Source: Candidatus Brockarchaeota archaeon (GTDB lineage Archaea; Thermoproteota; EX4484-205; JAAOZP01). From it: a stretch of DNA of 64,000 bases. Under the pieces are notes generated by a model. It was given only the letters and a program-made list of their open reading frames with translations, did not search any database and had not been told where the DNA came from. The first letter of the stretch is position 1. The number at the start of each line of letters is the position of its first letter. This document shows positions 1-8,623 of this stretch, one piece after another. The DNA lies in assembly GCA_017601225.1 (NCBI GenBank), contig JAFNIX010000008.1:1-64000 (forward strand), read 5' to 3'. A program made the position numbers and the translations under genes.

Positions 1-55
1 AAAGCCGCCGAGAAAGCCGCGAGAAACAGGTAGGAGGGGTTCGGCCACATAAATA

Positions 56-361
56 TCAACCCGTTAAATAGCCGCCTTTACGTAGCTCGGCGCAGAGGCT
101 GCAAATATCCTCCTCAAGCTCCTTCAATGACAAGCCTTTTTCAAAAAGCTTTCTAGCCATGTTTCCGGCATACTCGTTGACAACCGAATTGCTGAGATAA
201 CGCCTTATCTTAACACTGCCCTTCCTCCTACCCATGTAGTTGCTTACAGATGGCTGAGTAACGTTCAGCATTCTAGCCACCTGAATCTGATTCAGACTAT
301 ACTTCTCTGAAAGCTGCCTGGAGATAAGCATCCTTAGAGCCGGAACAACGTATCTAACCAT
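56..361 (-). CDS. Archaeal HTH transcriptional regulator
   Basis: Small DNA-binding protein of about 101 residues. A helix-turn-helix is visible in the first half (LNQIQVARMLNVTQPSVSNY), followed by basic residues (GRRKG) and a C-terminal acidic helical part ending in a Cys-containing segment (ICSLC). It resembles the small XRE/COG2522-like archaeal regulators; its target is not evident. The start is the ATG at 361, because a good TATA box on the same strand (395-404) predicts transcription starting near 372, which excludes the longer frame opening at 418. The tRNA-Cys gene lies divergently upstream. Confidence 0.75.
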   Translation of the reverse strand: MVRYVVPALRMLISRQLSEKYSLNQIQVARMLNVTQPSVSNYMGRRKGSVKIRRYLSNSVVNEYAGNMARKLFEKGLSLKELEEDICSLCAELRKGGYLTG

Positions 362-394
362 GTGCTCGCAGTATATCGTCATAGCCCGAGAATA

Positions 395-404
395 CTTATA
401 TAAC
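395..404 (-). promoter_or_regulatory. TATA box of the HTH regulator
   Basis: Minus-strand TTATATAAG at about 35 bases before the ATG at 361. The predicted transcription start near 372 leaves almost no leader, so it decides the start codon. Confidence 0.6.
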
Positions 405-470
405 CCGTTTTTAAACATAACTGAAAAACAGCTTTTTCCAGCAGACCCGTGTTTAAAAATCAGTAGGAAA

Positions 471-480
471 ACTTTATCTA
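471..480 (+). promoter_or_regulatory. TATA-like box of the tRNA gene
   Basis: The AT-rich ACTTTATCTA lies 27-36 bases before the first base of the mature tRNA at 507, the normal archaeal spacing. Confidence 0.5.
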
Positions 481-506
481 ACTTAGCGAGGCATTAAAAA
501 CTGCGG

Positions 507-613
507 GCCGGGGTGGTCGAATCCGGTTCACAAAGAGAAAGGCTGAGAGGCGGTGGGCTGCAGAAGGAATTGCCGCGACCCACAGTATGCGGGTTCAAAT
601 CCCGCCCCCGGCT
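507..613 (+). tRNA. tRNA-Cys(GCA) with anticodon-loop intron and probable second intron
   Basis: The acceptor stem GCCGGGG (507-513) pairs with CCCCGGC (606-612) and is followed by discriminator T (613), as expected for Cys. The T arm is GCGGG-TTCAAAT-CCCGC (589-605). The anticodon stem GTGGG (553-557) pairs with CCCAC (579-583); its loop reads CTGCAG then A once 14 bases (564-577) are removed, giving anticodon GCA. The variable loop is 5 nt. The D region (516-552) is 37 nt instead of about 17, so a second intron of roughly 17-20 nt is likely in the D loop; its exact ends are not resolved. D-stem pairing G516-C551, T517-G550, C518-G549 supports this. Confidence 0.85.
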
Positions 614-709
614 CTATTTTTCCGAATACTCTACAATCCGTGTTCAGTAGTGCTGCGAGTTGTCATATAGAAAGAAAATAGAATAAAATATTAAGAAGTA
701 TTATTAAAA

Positions 710-2035
710 TTAAACTAGGATCTGTGGAGGCTCGTAGTCAACAAGCTTACCCTCAAGATACTCAGCATATCCTTGGAGATCCAAGAGCCCGTGGCCACTC
801 ATGTTGAAGAGGATTACTTTCTCCTCATTATTCTTTTTACATTCCAGTGCAATGTCGATAGCAGCTTTGATCGCATGATTTGTTTCAGGAGCCGGTACGA
901 GCCCCTCGTTTTCTGCAAAGATTTTACCAGCCTCAAAGACTTCCCTCTGGTAATATGCTACGGACCTCATGTATCCTTCGTGAATGAGCAGGCTAAGCGT
1001 TGGAGCTTTACCGTGATACCTGAGACCACCGGCGTGTATTGGAGGCGTGAAGAACTTGTGGCCCACAGTATACATTTTAAGCATGGGAGTCATTTCAGCA
1101 GTATCACCGAAATCGTACATGTACTTACCTTTCGTTGTAGAGGGTACTGCCTTCGGCTCTACCGCTATGAACTCAGCATCAAGCCTGCCTGCAAGCTTTT
1201 CCCGCATGAAGGGATATGATAACCCAGCATAGTTAGATCCCCCTCCTATGCAACCTATCACGTAGTCAGGCTTCTCGTCGAGCATTTGAAGCTGTTTCAT
1301 GGCCTCCTGGCCGACGATCGTTTGGTGGAGCAGAACATGATTTAAGACGCTTCCGAGAGAGTATTTCATGCCGGTTTTCACCGCTGTTTCTATCGCCTCG
1401 CTTATCGCTATTCCGAGGGAACCCGGGTGGTTTGGATCCTGTTCAAGCATCTTCCTGCCAAAATCTGTTTGGTCGCTTGGAGAAGGATAGACCTCGGCTC
1501 CGAAGAGCTGCATAAGTATCTTCCGGTATGGCTTCGACAAGTAGCTGCTCCTGGTCATGAAGACCCTGCACTTCATCTTGAAGAATGCGCATCCCAGTGC
1601 TAGGGCTGAGCCCCATTGGCCCGCACCAGTCTCCGTCGTCAAGCCCTTTGTCCCCTCAACCATGTTGTAGTATGCTTGAGCTATAGCAGTGTTAGGCTTA
1701 TGGCTGCCAACGACGTTCACATACTCACACTTATAGTATATTTTAGCAGGAGTGTTGAGATACTTCTCTAGACGGGTTGCTCTTCTAAGCGGCGTCGGCC
1801 TCCCTATCGCGTAATAGGCCTGCGCAACCTCCTCCGGTATCGGGATACGCCTCTGGTCTGAAACCTCCTGTCTGACAAGCTCCTTCGCAAACAATACTTC
1901 TAAAGCCTGAGGCGGGAGAGGCTCCTTGGTAGCGGGGTTTATCGGCGGGTCGAGTGGACGCGGAAGATCTGGAAGAATGTTATACCATTCTCTAGGCATT
2001 TCCTCCGGGTTCAGGTTAACCACTGGCGGCTTCAT
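710..2035 (-). CDS. trpB2: Tryptophan synthase beta-like protein TrpB2
   Basis: Pyridoxal-phosphate enzyme of the TrpB2 branch (441 residues, against about 400 for TrpB1), which condenses indole and serine to tryptophan or acts in indole salvage. The PLP lysine lies in GSHKPN (Lys113), the catalytic-glutamate motif is TETGAGQWG (Glu135; W instead of H is usual in TrpB2), and the phosphate-binding loop is GCIGGGSN. The long N-terminal extension is typical of TrpB2. No trpA or other tryptophan genes are adjacent, so it is a stand-alone gene, as is common for this branch. A TATA box at 2068-2077 gives a leader of about 10 nt. Confidence 0.93.
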   Translation of the reverse strand: MKPPVVNLNPEEMPREWYNILPDLPRPLDPPINPATKEPLPPQALEVLFAKELVRQEVSDQRRIPIPEEVAQAYYAIGRPTPLRRATRLEKYLNTPAKIYYKCEYVNVVGSHKPNTAIAQAYYNMVEGTKGLTTETGAGQWGSALALGCAFFKMKCRVFMTRSSYLSKPYRKILMQLFGAEVYPSPSDQTDFGRKMLEQDPNHPGSLGIAISEAIETAVKTGMKYSLGSVLNHVLLHQTIVGQEAMKQLQMLDEKPDYVIGCIGGGSNYAGLSYPFMREKLAGRLDAEFIAVEPKAVPSTTKGKYMYDFGDTAEMTPMLKMYTVGHKFFTPPIHAGGLRYHGKAPTLSLLIHEGYMRSVAYYQREVFEAGKIFAENEGLVPAPETNHAIKAAIDIALECKKNNEEKVILFNMSGHGLLDLQGYAEYLEGKLVDYEPPQILV

Positions 2036-2067
2036 CTTCGAATCGCCTTAGGCCCTTTAAGACAGCA

Positions 2068-2077
2068 GTATATATAC
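2068..2077 (-). promoter_or_regulatory. TATA box of trpB2
   Basis: The alternating AT run GTATATATAC lies 33-42 bases before the trpB2 ATG. Confidence 0.55.
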
Positions 2078-2195
2078 TATTTTGAGCAGATGTATGCTTG
2101 AGCTCATTTATACAACGTGTCTCGGAAGCGGGGTTGCGGGAAACACGTTAGCGTTAACCAATTTTTAAATACATGCTTCGCATAAGGAGGACGGT

Positions 2196-2699
2196 ATGTG
2201 GAGCAAGGTGTATGAGAAGGTTAAACGGTATCCCGCGAAGGTGAAGGTTGCAAGACTGCTCGTTGAGAACGGCCTCAGGATAGCTGACGACGGCAGGATA
2301 TATTGCGGGCCGATAAACATACCGGATGCGAAGATAGCTAAAGCAGCTAATGCTGACAGAAGGATAGTTAGGAATACTGTCGAGCTCATTATGAAGGATG
2401 AGAAGCTAAGCAATATTTTCAGAGCACTTAAGCCCGCCGGCCCTAATTTGGTGGATGCTGCACCCTACTTGGGTTTCGACGTCATAGAGATCTACGCTGA
2501 CCCGAATAAGCCCGGGATAGTTGCGGGTGTGAGCACGATAATAGCTGAGCTCGGAATAAGCATAAGACAGGTGATCGCTGACGACCCTGAGCTTGTTCCA
2601 GAACCCAAGCTTCAGATCGTCGTTAACGGCAGGATCCCGGGAGAGGTTATTGAAAAAATGAGAAGAATACGTGGAGTGAAAAGCGTCACGTTGAAGTGA
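2196..2699 (+). CDS. ACT-domain regulator of amino-acid metabolism
   Basis: A 167-residue protein of the archaeal COG2150 type. The N-terminal half (about residues 1-80) looks like a winged-helix or helical DNA-binding part (ARLLVENGLRIADDGRIYCG, then NADRRIVRNTVELIM). The C-terminal half (about 95-167) is an ACT fold (ADPNKPGIVAGVSTIIAELG, then LQIVVNGRIPGEVIEKMRRI), which normally binds an amino acid. It is divergent from trpB2, so it may sense an amino acid and regulate its neighbour, but that is inference. The start is fixed by AAGGAGGA at 2184-2191 and a TATA-like ATTTTTAAATA at 2160-2171. Confidence 0.8.
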   Translation: MWSKVYEKVKRYPAKVKVARLLVENGLRIADDGRIYCGPINIPDAKIAKAANADRRIVRNTVELIMKDEKLSNIFRALKPAGPNLVDAAPYLGFDVIEIYADPNKPGIVAGVSTIIAELGISIRQVIADDPELVPEPKLQIVVNGRIPGEVIEKMRRIRGVKSVTLK

Positions 2700-2705
2700 T
2701 TCTCC

Positions 2706-3344
2706 CTATTTCCTCATAAACTCCTCTACTTTCTCGATGAGCGTTCTAACGGTTTGCGAAACAATCGTCTCACCCGCTTCAACACTGGCTTTTGAAGCAT
2801 CTCCCTCCACACCCATCGAGGGGCCGGCGTACTTAATGCGATCCTCCTTAACTAGGCTCCTGTCTATGTATAGAAGCTGGGAGGTAAGGTAGGCACCGCC
2901 TGAGCCAGCCTTAGGCTCACCCTCCAATGCTTGAACATCAGGATAGTTTTCCCAGATGTTTAACTGAAGCAGTTCAACGTTCTTAACAGGATGTTTGGCC
3001 AAGAGCTCCTTAAGAATAGGATCGTTCGACGCGTCGGCGTTAAGAAGAACAACCTTCTTGAGACCCAGCTTAGAAAGCTCTTCCACTAGGTTCAATACAA
3101 GCATGGTTAAAACCTCCGGTTTCAAAGATATTAGGCCGCTTCCCACCCCGTATGGAGCCATGTCTATGTAGAACACGTAGGGGTGCAGTGACCCTGCTAT
3201 TTTAGAAGAGTAATAGCTTGCAAGGATTGCTAATGAGCCTGCTGGAAGATGCGGACCCTGGTTCCTAACTGAGCCCAGTGCCACTAGACCCACGGTGGCT
3301 TGTCCAAGCCGATACCTGATCTCGTAATATGTTGATGCGAACAT
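2706..3344 (-). CDS. Creatininase-like protein, metal ligands degenerate
   Basis: A 212-residue protein with the creatininase/creatinine amidohydrolase layout. The hallmark ExHGPHLP appears as VRNQGPHLPAGS, and the NGHGGN-type motif appears as LNADASND. His in GPHLP remains, but the Glu of the first motif and the His and Gly of the second are absent, so metal-dependent amidase activity is doubtful. Helical segments between the motifs and the C-terminal tail (GVEGDASKASVEAGE) match the family layout. The start is supported by a strong GGAGGAA ribosome site just before the ATG at 3344. It converges with the ACT regulator, only 6 bp apart. Confidence 0.65.
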   Translation of the reverse strand: MFASTYYEIRYRLGQATVGLVALGSVRNQGPHLPAGSLAILASYYSSKIAGSLHPYVFYIDMAPYGVGSGLISLKPEVLTMLVLNLVEELSKLGLKKVVLLNADASNDPILKELLAKHPVKNVELLQLNIWENYPDVQALEGEPKAGSGGAYLTSQLLYIDRSLVKEDRIKYAGPSMGVEGDASKASVEAGETIVSQTVRTLIEKVEEFMRK

Positions 3345-3430
3345 GGTTTATTCCTCCTGAGCCAACCTTATTTAAATGTAGCGTGCATAATGGTCTTACA
3401 GCTGCTTCAGCATAAGCCGGATGGGTTAAG

Positions 3431-4081
3431 CTAATGGTTTAAAACATGCTTGAGGAAATCGACAAGCTGTTTCTCAGACCTCATTCCAACCATCTCGTGA
3501 GAATCGTTTACGACAAGCTTCGGAACACCTGTAACGTTATACTTTTCCGCGAGCTGTGGAAACTCCATCGCCTCAATCATCTCCCCGGTTATCAGATCGT
3601 TTTCGAAAGCCAGCTGGTGAGCGTAGAAAACCATTGTCGGACAGTAGGGGCACGTGGGTGTTACGAAAACCTTAATGTTAAGAGGCTCGGAAACCCCTCT
3701 GGCAAACTCCCTCGTAGAATCCTTCAACATAGTCCTCTTATTGCTAACCATCAGAATATCCTTAACATAGGTTTCAAACTCATATCCGGAGGGTATTCCG
3801 AAAAACCTTATCCCGTAATCCTTCTCCGGAGACCTTATGATGGTGGCTGGGAAAAGCCTAACGCTATACATCTCAACCTCTGTCAAACTGGTTTCAGATG
3901 GATAATGTTTCACAACAATATCAGGGTTTATGCTTGAAACCTCCTGAGCTATCTGAAGAGTCTCCCTACAGTATCTACAGTCACCCTTATCCGTGAAAAC
4001 CACTATGTCAACCGGATCCTTAAACTCCCTGCCGAATATTCCGCGAAGCGTCTCCCTACTCTTCTCGTCTAAAAGCGCCAT
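3431..4081 (-). CDS. pdo: Protein disulfide oxidoreductase, double-thioredoxin fold
   Basis: A 216-residue protein with two thioredoxin units. The first has CRYC (Cys35/Cys38) and the second CPYC (Cys144/Cys147); a cis-proline loop (GVPKLVV) follows in the second unit. This is the protein disulfide oxidoreductase of thermophilic archaea and bacteria, which forms and isomerises disulfides in cytosolic proteins. The length matches the family (about 215-230). Its presence supports a thermophilic host. It lies upstream of, and in the same direction as, the creatininase-like gene, 86 bp away. Confidence 0.9.
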   Translation of the reverse strand: MALLDEKSRETLRGIFGREFKDPVDIVVFTDKGDCRYCRETLQIAQEVSSINPDIVVKHYPSETSLTEVEMYSVRLFPATIIRSPEKDYGIRFFGIPSGYEFETYVKDILMVSNKRTMLKDSTREFARGVSEPLNIKVFVTPTCPYCPTMVFYAHQLAFENDLITGEMIEAMEFPQLAEKYNVTGVPKLVVNDSHEMVGMRSEKQLVDFLKHVLNH

Positions 4082-4135
4082 TTCAACAAAAGACCAGCAT
4101 CCTCCGCCTTTATATCTTTTTATCGAACACGCGTT

Positions 4136-5263
4136 CTACACTGGTTCAGCGTCAAGCCTTTCAGCCAGAGACTTAAGGTTCCTCATCGCGTACAGCCTAT
4201 CCTTATCACCCATTTTCGCCCTAGACAAGGCGTCCTCCAGCATTCCTATTACACGATCCATCCGCTTCCTGTTAACAGGATACGGAACCCCATCCTTACC
4301 GCCGAACGAGAATGAGAACTTAATCGGGTCCCTCCAGCTTGGAGGCGCGTCGAATACTATTTGGGCGACGAGTGAAAGAGCCCTCAGGGTCCCTGGCCCA
4401 ACACCTCTGACGCTGAGAAGCTCCTCGTAGCAGCGTGGTTTAAGCTCGTAGGCTTCGCTGAGCGCTCTCCAGTTAACATTCTTCTCAAGCACAACCCTGT
4501 AGGCAGGGGGCTCCAAGGCACCCGGGATCCATTTCAAAATGGTTTCTGAAGAAGCTTCTCCAACGGTTCTTAAGCATCTTCTGAGCCTTTGAGGAGGCTC
4601 GTTGACGATGTCGAGGGAAACCCGCCTGTTCTCCCTGCTCTCTTTAGCAGTAAGGTTGAGCACGTTTTCATGCTTTGAAACGCCTATTATTCCGGAGTGC
4701 GGCTCCTCTACGAGGCTCGTCAAACCCTCGCTAAGCCAATGATACCTCCTAGCCCATTTCAGCCGAGTGTTCATACCCTGCTGGACAACAGCCCAGTTGC
4801 CCTCCTTGTCGAACATGAAGACGTGATGGTAAAGCTGGTACCCTGCCTGTATCATGGAGTTGTCAACCTTGGCGCAAATCCTTGAAAGATACGCGAGCCT
4901 TCCAGGGTCAGCATCAACCCTCCTGCTGTCAACGATGCTCTCTATCTCTCCCGGCGTCCTACGGGAAACAGCCCCCTTACCCCCGCACGCGTAAACCCCC
5001 AGCTCCCTACTGGTCAAGACGGTTTTAAGAACCCCTGAAGTAACCGTCGTGGAGCCGGAGCTGTCCCAATCATACCCGAGAACGTTCGAGAAGCCTTGAA
5101 ACCAGAGCGGGTCTGAAACACGTTTTAAAAGCTCTAGCGTGCCGAACTCCATTACTATTGCTTCAACAATAGCGCCCCCTAGGCGTATCATTCTTGAAAC
5201 CAGCCACTGCGGAGCCCTGCCGCCGTGAAGGCGAAGATCGAAGAAGCCCCTTCTAGAGGACAC
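4136..5263 (-). CDS. DUF763 family protein
   Basis: A 375-residue conserved archaeal and thermophile protein of the DUF763 family, recognised from the N-terminal RRGFFDLRLHGGRAPQWL, the QGFSNVLGYDWDSSG segment and the repeated phrase PRCYEELLSVRGVGPGTLRAL. The latter is a helix-hairpin-helix (GVGPGT), suggesting contact with DNA or RNA. The biochemical role is not established; a DNA-repair link has been suggested only from the HhH. The start is GTG at 5263. It is divergent from the adenosine-specific kinase with 67 bp between them. Confidence 0.85.
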   Translation of the reverse strand: MSSRRGFFDLRLHGGRAPQWLVSRMIRLGGAIVEAIVMEFGTLELLKRVSDPLWFQGFSNVLGYDWDSSGSTTVTSGVLKTVLTSRELGVYACGGKGAVSRRTPGEIESIVDSRRVDADPGRLAYLSRICAKVDNSMIQAGYQLYHHVFMFDKEGNWAVVQQGMNTRLKWARRYHWLSEGLTSLVEEPHSGIIGVSKHENVLNLTAKESRENRRVSLDIVNEPPQRLRRCLRTVGEASSETILKWIPGALEPPAYRVVLEKNVNWRALSEAYELKPRCYEELLSVRGVGPGTLRALSLVAQIVFDAPPSWRDPIKFSFSFGGKDGVPYPVNRKRMDRVIGMLEDALSRAKMGDKDRLYAMRNLKSLAERLDAEPV

Positions 5264-5330
5264 TCCTGAACAATGGGTTCTGCTCCCAGCCTAAAAACTT
5301 TTTACCTCCCCCAGAGCTTTTAAACCAGCC

Positions 5331-5822
5331 ATGTCCAGCGTGAGGCTTGAACACGTTGAGATAAGGCCTCCGGAAGGGGTGCAGGTTATAATAGGCCAAT
5401 CCCATTTTATTAAGAGCGTTGAAGACCTTTACGAGACGATTGCTTCAAGCATGCCAAGGGTAGAGTTTGGAGTCGCCTTCTGCGAGTCGAGCGGGCCGGC
5501 CCTAGTAAGATACGAGGGTAGTAGCGAGGAGTTGGAGAAGCTTGCTGTAGAGTATGCCCTCAAGATTGCAGCCGGACATGTCTTCATAGTTTTGTTGAGA
5601 AACGCTTACCCAGTTAACGTTTTAAACAGGATTAAGAACGTCGAGGAGGTTGCTACTGTTTTCTGCGCCACAGGGAACCCGGTTGACGTCATCATAGCTG
5701 AAACAACGCTCGGGAGGGGTGTGCTCGGAGTGGTTGACGGGGTTAAGACGAAAGGTGTTGAAAACGAGGAGGATAAGAAGCATAGACGCGAGTTCCTTAG
5801 GAAAATAGGCTATAAGAAGTGA
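5331..5822 (+). CDS. Adenosine-specific kinase family protein (DUF355)
   Basis: A 163-residue protein of the DUF355/COG1839 family. Family landmarks are the early IIGQSHFIKSVEDLYE, the central VEFGVAFCESSGP and the late VFCATGNPVDVI with GRGVLGVVDG. Structures of homologues bind adenosine or AMP, hence the family name; the physiological reaction is uncertain. Length is standard. The next gene begins 7 bp after the stop, so both are probably one transcript. Confidence 0.88.
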   Translation: MSSVRLEHVEIRPPEGVQVIIGQSHFIKSVEDLYETIASSMPRVEFGVAFCESSGPALVRYEGSSEELEKLAVEYALKIAAGHVFIVLLRNAYPVNVLNRIKNVEEVATVFCATGNPVDVIIAETTLGRGVLGVVDGVKTKGVENEEDKKHRREFLRKIGYKK

Positions 5823-5828
5823 GGAATA

Positions 5829-6815
5829 ATGAAGCACGTTATAGGTATTGACGGCGGGGGAACCAAGACTCAGGCGGCGCTTCTCAGGCTTAACGGGGAA
5901 GTGGTTTCTCACGACGAGACGGGCCCTTCTAACTACCATAATGTTGGAGTGGAGCAGGCTAGAAGAACACTTGAAGAAGCATGCGTGAAAGTAATTCGGA
6001 AAGCAGGCGTAGACGCAGACAGTGTTGAGATCGTCGTCGCATCGCTCGCGGGGCTTGACTGCAGCCTTGATTTCAAGGCCATGCAGAACGCTGTTGAAGG
6101 GTTCCCCATAGGCAGCATAATTCTCGTGCATGACTCCATGGCTGCTCTCTACGCTACTAACGCAGGCAGAGAGAGCGCAATAATAATAGCTGGAACAGGC
6201 TCTGCGACAGCCGGCATAAACAGCAGGGGCGAGTATGCGAGAGCCGGCGGATGGGGGTATATTCTTGGAGACGAGGGAAGCGGCTTCTACCTAGCTAAAA
6301 GGGGAATCGTGGCGGCACTCCTAGAGTATGAGGAGAGGGGGCCGAAAACAATGATAACCAGCCTTCTGCTGGAGAAGTTCAACGCGAAGACCCCTGACGA
6401 GATAATATGGCACGTGTACACGCGTGGGATGAGCATCACGGAGTTCGCTCGGCTAGCCCCCCTCGTGACCGAGGCTGCTATAAGAGGCGACGGTGTAGCA
6501 GTAAGCATTCTGCGCGACGCTGGAAGAGAGCTTGCCAACATTGTCAGCGGAGTCATAAGGAGGCTTAAAATGGAGGAGGACGAGTTCCCAATAGGGTTAA
6601 TCGGAGGAGTCTTCAAAGCCGGTAGGCTTGTAACCGGGCCTCTTGAAGAGGAGGTGCACAAGGTTGCGCCGAAAGCCTACTTGACCTCGCCCAGGTTCCC
6701 GCCGGTAATAGGCTCATCCCTGATAGCGCTGGAGAAAGCAGGCGTGAAGATAAGCGAAGAGGTTCTCGCAAAAACGCAGAAAACCATGAAGGAGCACGGC
6801 TTACAGCGGGTTTAA
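5829..6815 (+). CDS. BadF/BadG-type ATPase, probable N-acetylglucosamine kinase
   Basis: A 328-residue member of the ASKHA fold (COG2971), which phosphorylates amino sugars such as GlcNAc in characterised members. The phosphate-1 motif is IGIDGGGTKTQAAL near the N-terminus, the phosphate-2/sugar region is IIIAGTGSATAG, followed by GGWGYILGDEGSG, and the C-terminal adenosine motif is LIGGVFKAG. It has the normal family length. It is co-transcribed with the DUF355 gene. Together with the AnmK, GH3 and serine-hydrolase genes at 18-22.6 kb it gives the organism more than one amino-sugar enzyme. Confidence 0.85.
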   Translation: MKHVIGIDGGGTKTQAALLRLNGEVVSHDETGPSNYHNVGVEQARRTLEEACVKVIRKAGVDADSVEIVVASLAGLDCSLDFKAMQNAVEGFPIGSIILVHDSMAALYATNAGRESAIIIAGTGSATAGINSRGEYARAGGWGYILGDEGSGFYLAKRGIVAALLEYEERGPKTMITSLLLEKFNAKTPDEIIWHVYTRGMSITEFARLAPLVTEAAIRGDGVAVSILRDAGRELANIVSGVIRRLKMEEDEFPIGLIGGVFKAGRLVTGPLEEEVHKVAPKAYLTSPRFPPVIGSSLIALEKAGVKISEEVLAKTQKTMKEHGLQRV

Positions 6816-6891
6816 AGAAGGACTTCGCATACGAATCCTGAGATTTCGTCCGCATAACTTTTAAGAATCTATAATACTCTAAAAATAGCAG

Positions 6892-7773
6892 TCACGTTTC
6901 CCTTAGCTTAATCTTAGCGAGGCTGGTTAGAATCTCGAACAGCGCATCGTTTATCTCGCTTATCGTCTGACACTCAAGAATATACACGTCGTACGTCTTA
7001 TAATAGTCGAAAAGAGCCCTCGCCCTGTCTGAGAGGCTTGGGACAACGAGCAGCAGCTTCTTATCAGCCTTGACATCCATAGCCTTGAGAACTATTGAGA
7101 GAGCAGACTCATCAACAGGCTTGCTGCTCACAATAATGTCTATCACCGCGTCCACACTATCCGAATCCTCCCTGTAGGAGACGGCTAGGGTGAAAACGTG
7201 TTCAACACCAGACCTGCCGATTATTCTCGCAGGATAGTCGACCCTCCAGCCCTTAGCCCTAAGAGCCTCCACGAGAGGCTTAAGATCCATAACCCATTTC
7301 TCAACCAGGCTCCTCTTACCCTCGTTAAGCTTGTAAGAATATATTTTCTTAGGAACGCCTTCACCCTCGTGGAAAACATGCTTCTCAGCCAAGCAGATAA
7401 GCCTTCTGCCGAGCAGGCTGCTCACTATGCTTTCAATCACCTTAGCCCTCGCCTCAGGCGACGCGGTCTGTGTACCGGAGAGGTCTACGAGAAACCGGAT
7501 GTCGCCACAGTGAGGGCAGGCCAGCACAGTTGTCGACTCCTCCCTAACCAGTATCCCCTCGTCAGCCAAGGATTCAAGAGCATCCTTAACATTCCTGGTG
7601 GAGGAGCCCATTATTTTTTCAGCCTCAGGGTAGATGAACTCCCCAGCCTGGTTTAGCTCGGGCTTAAGCTCAGAAACAGCATTGTCTATCAGAGCTTTAA
7701 GCAGCACTTGGACATCGCTCCTGTTGAGGAGCGGTGAGAACGATGCTTCTTCGCTGGACTTTTCTTCACCCAT
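6892..7773 (-). CDS. Unrecognised HTH/zinc-ribbon protein
   Basis: A 293-residue protein I do not recognise. Residues about 20-90 look like a winged helix (EFIYPEAEKIMGSSTRNVKD then ALESLADEGILV). A CxxC zinc half-motif follows (ACPHCGDIRF), and a Cys lies later near CLAEKHVFH, so a zinc knuckle CxxC...CxxxH is possible. The C-terminal third (VDAVIDIIVSS ... KLLLVVPSLSDRARALFDYY) is an alpha/beta domain with nuclease- or Rossmann-like alternation. A regulator or nucleic-acid-binding role is inference. Upstream TATA GTATATAAG (7788-7797) predicts a leaderless ATG at 7773. Confidence 0.65.
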   Translation of the reverse strand: MGEEKSSEEASFSPLLNRSDVQVLLKALIDNAVSELKPELNQAGEFIYPEAEKIMGSSTRNVKDALESLADEGILVREESTTVLACPHCGDIRFLVDLSGTQTASPEARAKVIESIVSSLLGRRLICLAEKHVFHEGEGVPKKIYSYKLNEGKRSLVEKWVMDLKPLVEALRAKGWRVDYPARIIGRSGVEHVFTLAVSYREDSDSVDAVIDIIVSSKPVDESALSIVLKAMDVKADKKLLLVVPSLSDRARALFDYYKTYDVYILECQTISEINDALFEILTSLAKIKLRET

Positions 7774-7787
7774 GTCCTAGTCTTCCT

Positions 7788-7797
7788 CTCTTATATA
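7788..7797 (-). promoter_or_regulatory. TATA box of the HTH/zinc-ribbon gene
   Basis: Minus-strand GTATATAAG lies about 20 bases before the ATG at 7773, implying a leaderless transcript. Confidence 0.45.
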
Positions 7798-7942
7798 CTT
7801 CCTTTTAAACAGCGTAGTTAAATTTTGCTTATTTAAAAGCATCGTGAAAAAGCCTTTAAAAACTTGTTTTTTAAGAGTTTTAACCTTGATTCGCCGAGGA
7901 CTTGAAAAAGATATATTCTTAATCTGCAACCGGACACACGGT

Positions 7943-8542
7943 ATGAGGGTAAAGGTTTCTAAGAAAGCAATAAGGGCACTCGGGGTGGCTGAAAGCTTTC
8001 GAAAAAGCTCAGATAAGGCATTTCTAGCTGGAGTAGTTATGCGCAGCGACTTCATAATAGACGGTTTCGCAATAAACCGTACAACGGTCTCCGGCGACGA
8101 CGCTACCGACTCAGTCATAGCCCTCTACAGCTCGCTCAGCAGGAAGGACATTAACCTGATAATGATCGGGGGGGCAGTCATAAGCATGTATAACATTGTT
8201 GACATTAACAGGGTTTTCGAGGAGACGGGGAGGCCTGTAGTAGCAGTAACCTACAGACCATCCGGGGGGATTGAGGACGCTATTAAAAAGCGTTTCCCAG
8301 GCAACTGGGAGAGAAAGCTTGAAGCCTACAGGAAGCTCGGCCCCAGGAGGGAGGTCACGCTGAAAAACGGTTTTAAAGTATTCGTTAGAAACATCGGCAT
8401 AGACGATTATGATTCGAAACTTGTTTTAAACAGGTTCACGTTTTTCGGAAGAATCCCTGAGCCGATTCGCGTGGCAAGGCTTCTAGCTAGGAGCCTTTTA
8501 CCCTTGGAGACTGGGATTCAGCGTTCCGCTGGGCATCTTTAA
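7943..8542 (+). CDS. DUF99 (endonuclease dU) family protein
   Basis: About 199 residues of the archaeal DUF99 family, which is related in fold to endonuclease V and is thought to act on deaminated or uracil-containing DNA. Landmarks are IRALGVAESF near the N-terminus, GVVMRSDFIIDG, DDATDSVI, the central IMIGGAVISMYNIVD and the PVVAVTYRPSGG strand, and a C-terminal IPEPIRVARLLA. The frame is open from 7844, but the TATA box GATATATTC at 7909-7917 puts transcription start at about 7940, so the ATG at 7943 is the start and the transcript is leaderless. Confidence 0.82.
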   Translation: MRVKVSKKAIRALGVAESFRKSSDKAFLAGVVMRSDFIIDGFAINRTTVSGDDATDSVIALYSSLSRKDINLIMIGGAVISMYNIVDINRVFEETGRPVVAVTYRPSGGIEDAIKKRFPGNWERKLEAYRKLGPRREVTLKNGFKVFVRNIGIDDYDSKLVLNRFTFFGRIPEPIRVARLLARSLLPLETGIQRSAGHL

Positions 8543-8623
8543 CCCGGTTTAGGGCTTTAAGCGTTTTCCCACAGGGCCCCCATGAGTAAAAATATAAAAA
8601 CCATTGTTTTCTGGAGCAACCTG

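Noticed and set aside
773-1219. Plus-strand open frame across trpB2
   Set aside because: It is antisense to conserved TrpB2 motifs and has no promoter or recognisable content.
7777-8118. Minus-strand open frame opposite the DUF99 gene
   Set aside because: It mirrors the DUF99 coding sequence, whose motifs are clearly on the plus strand.
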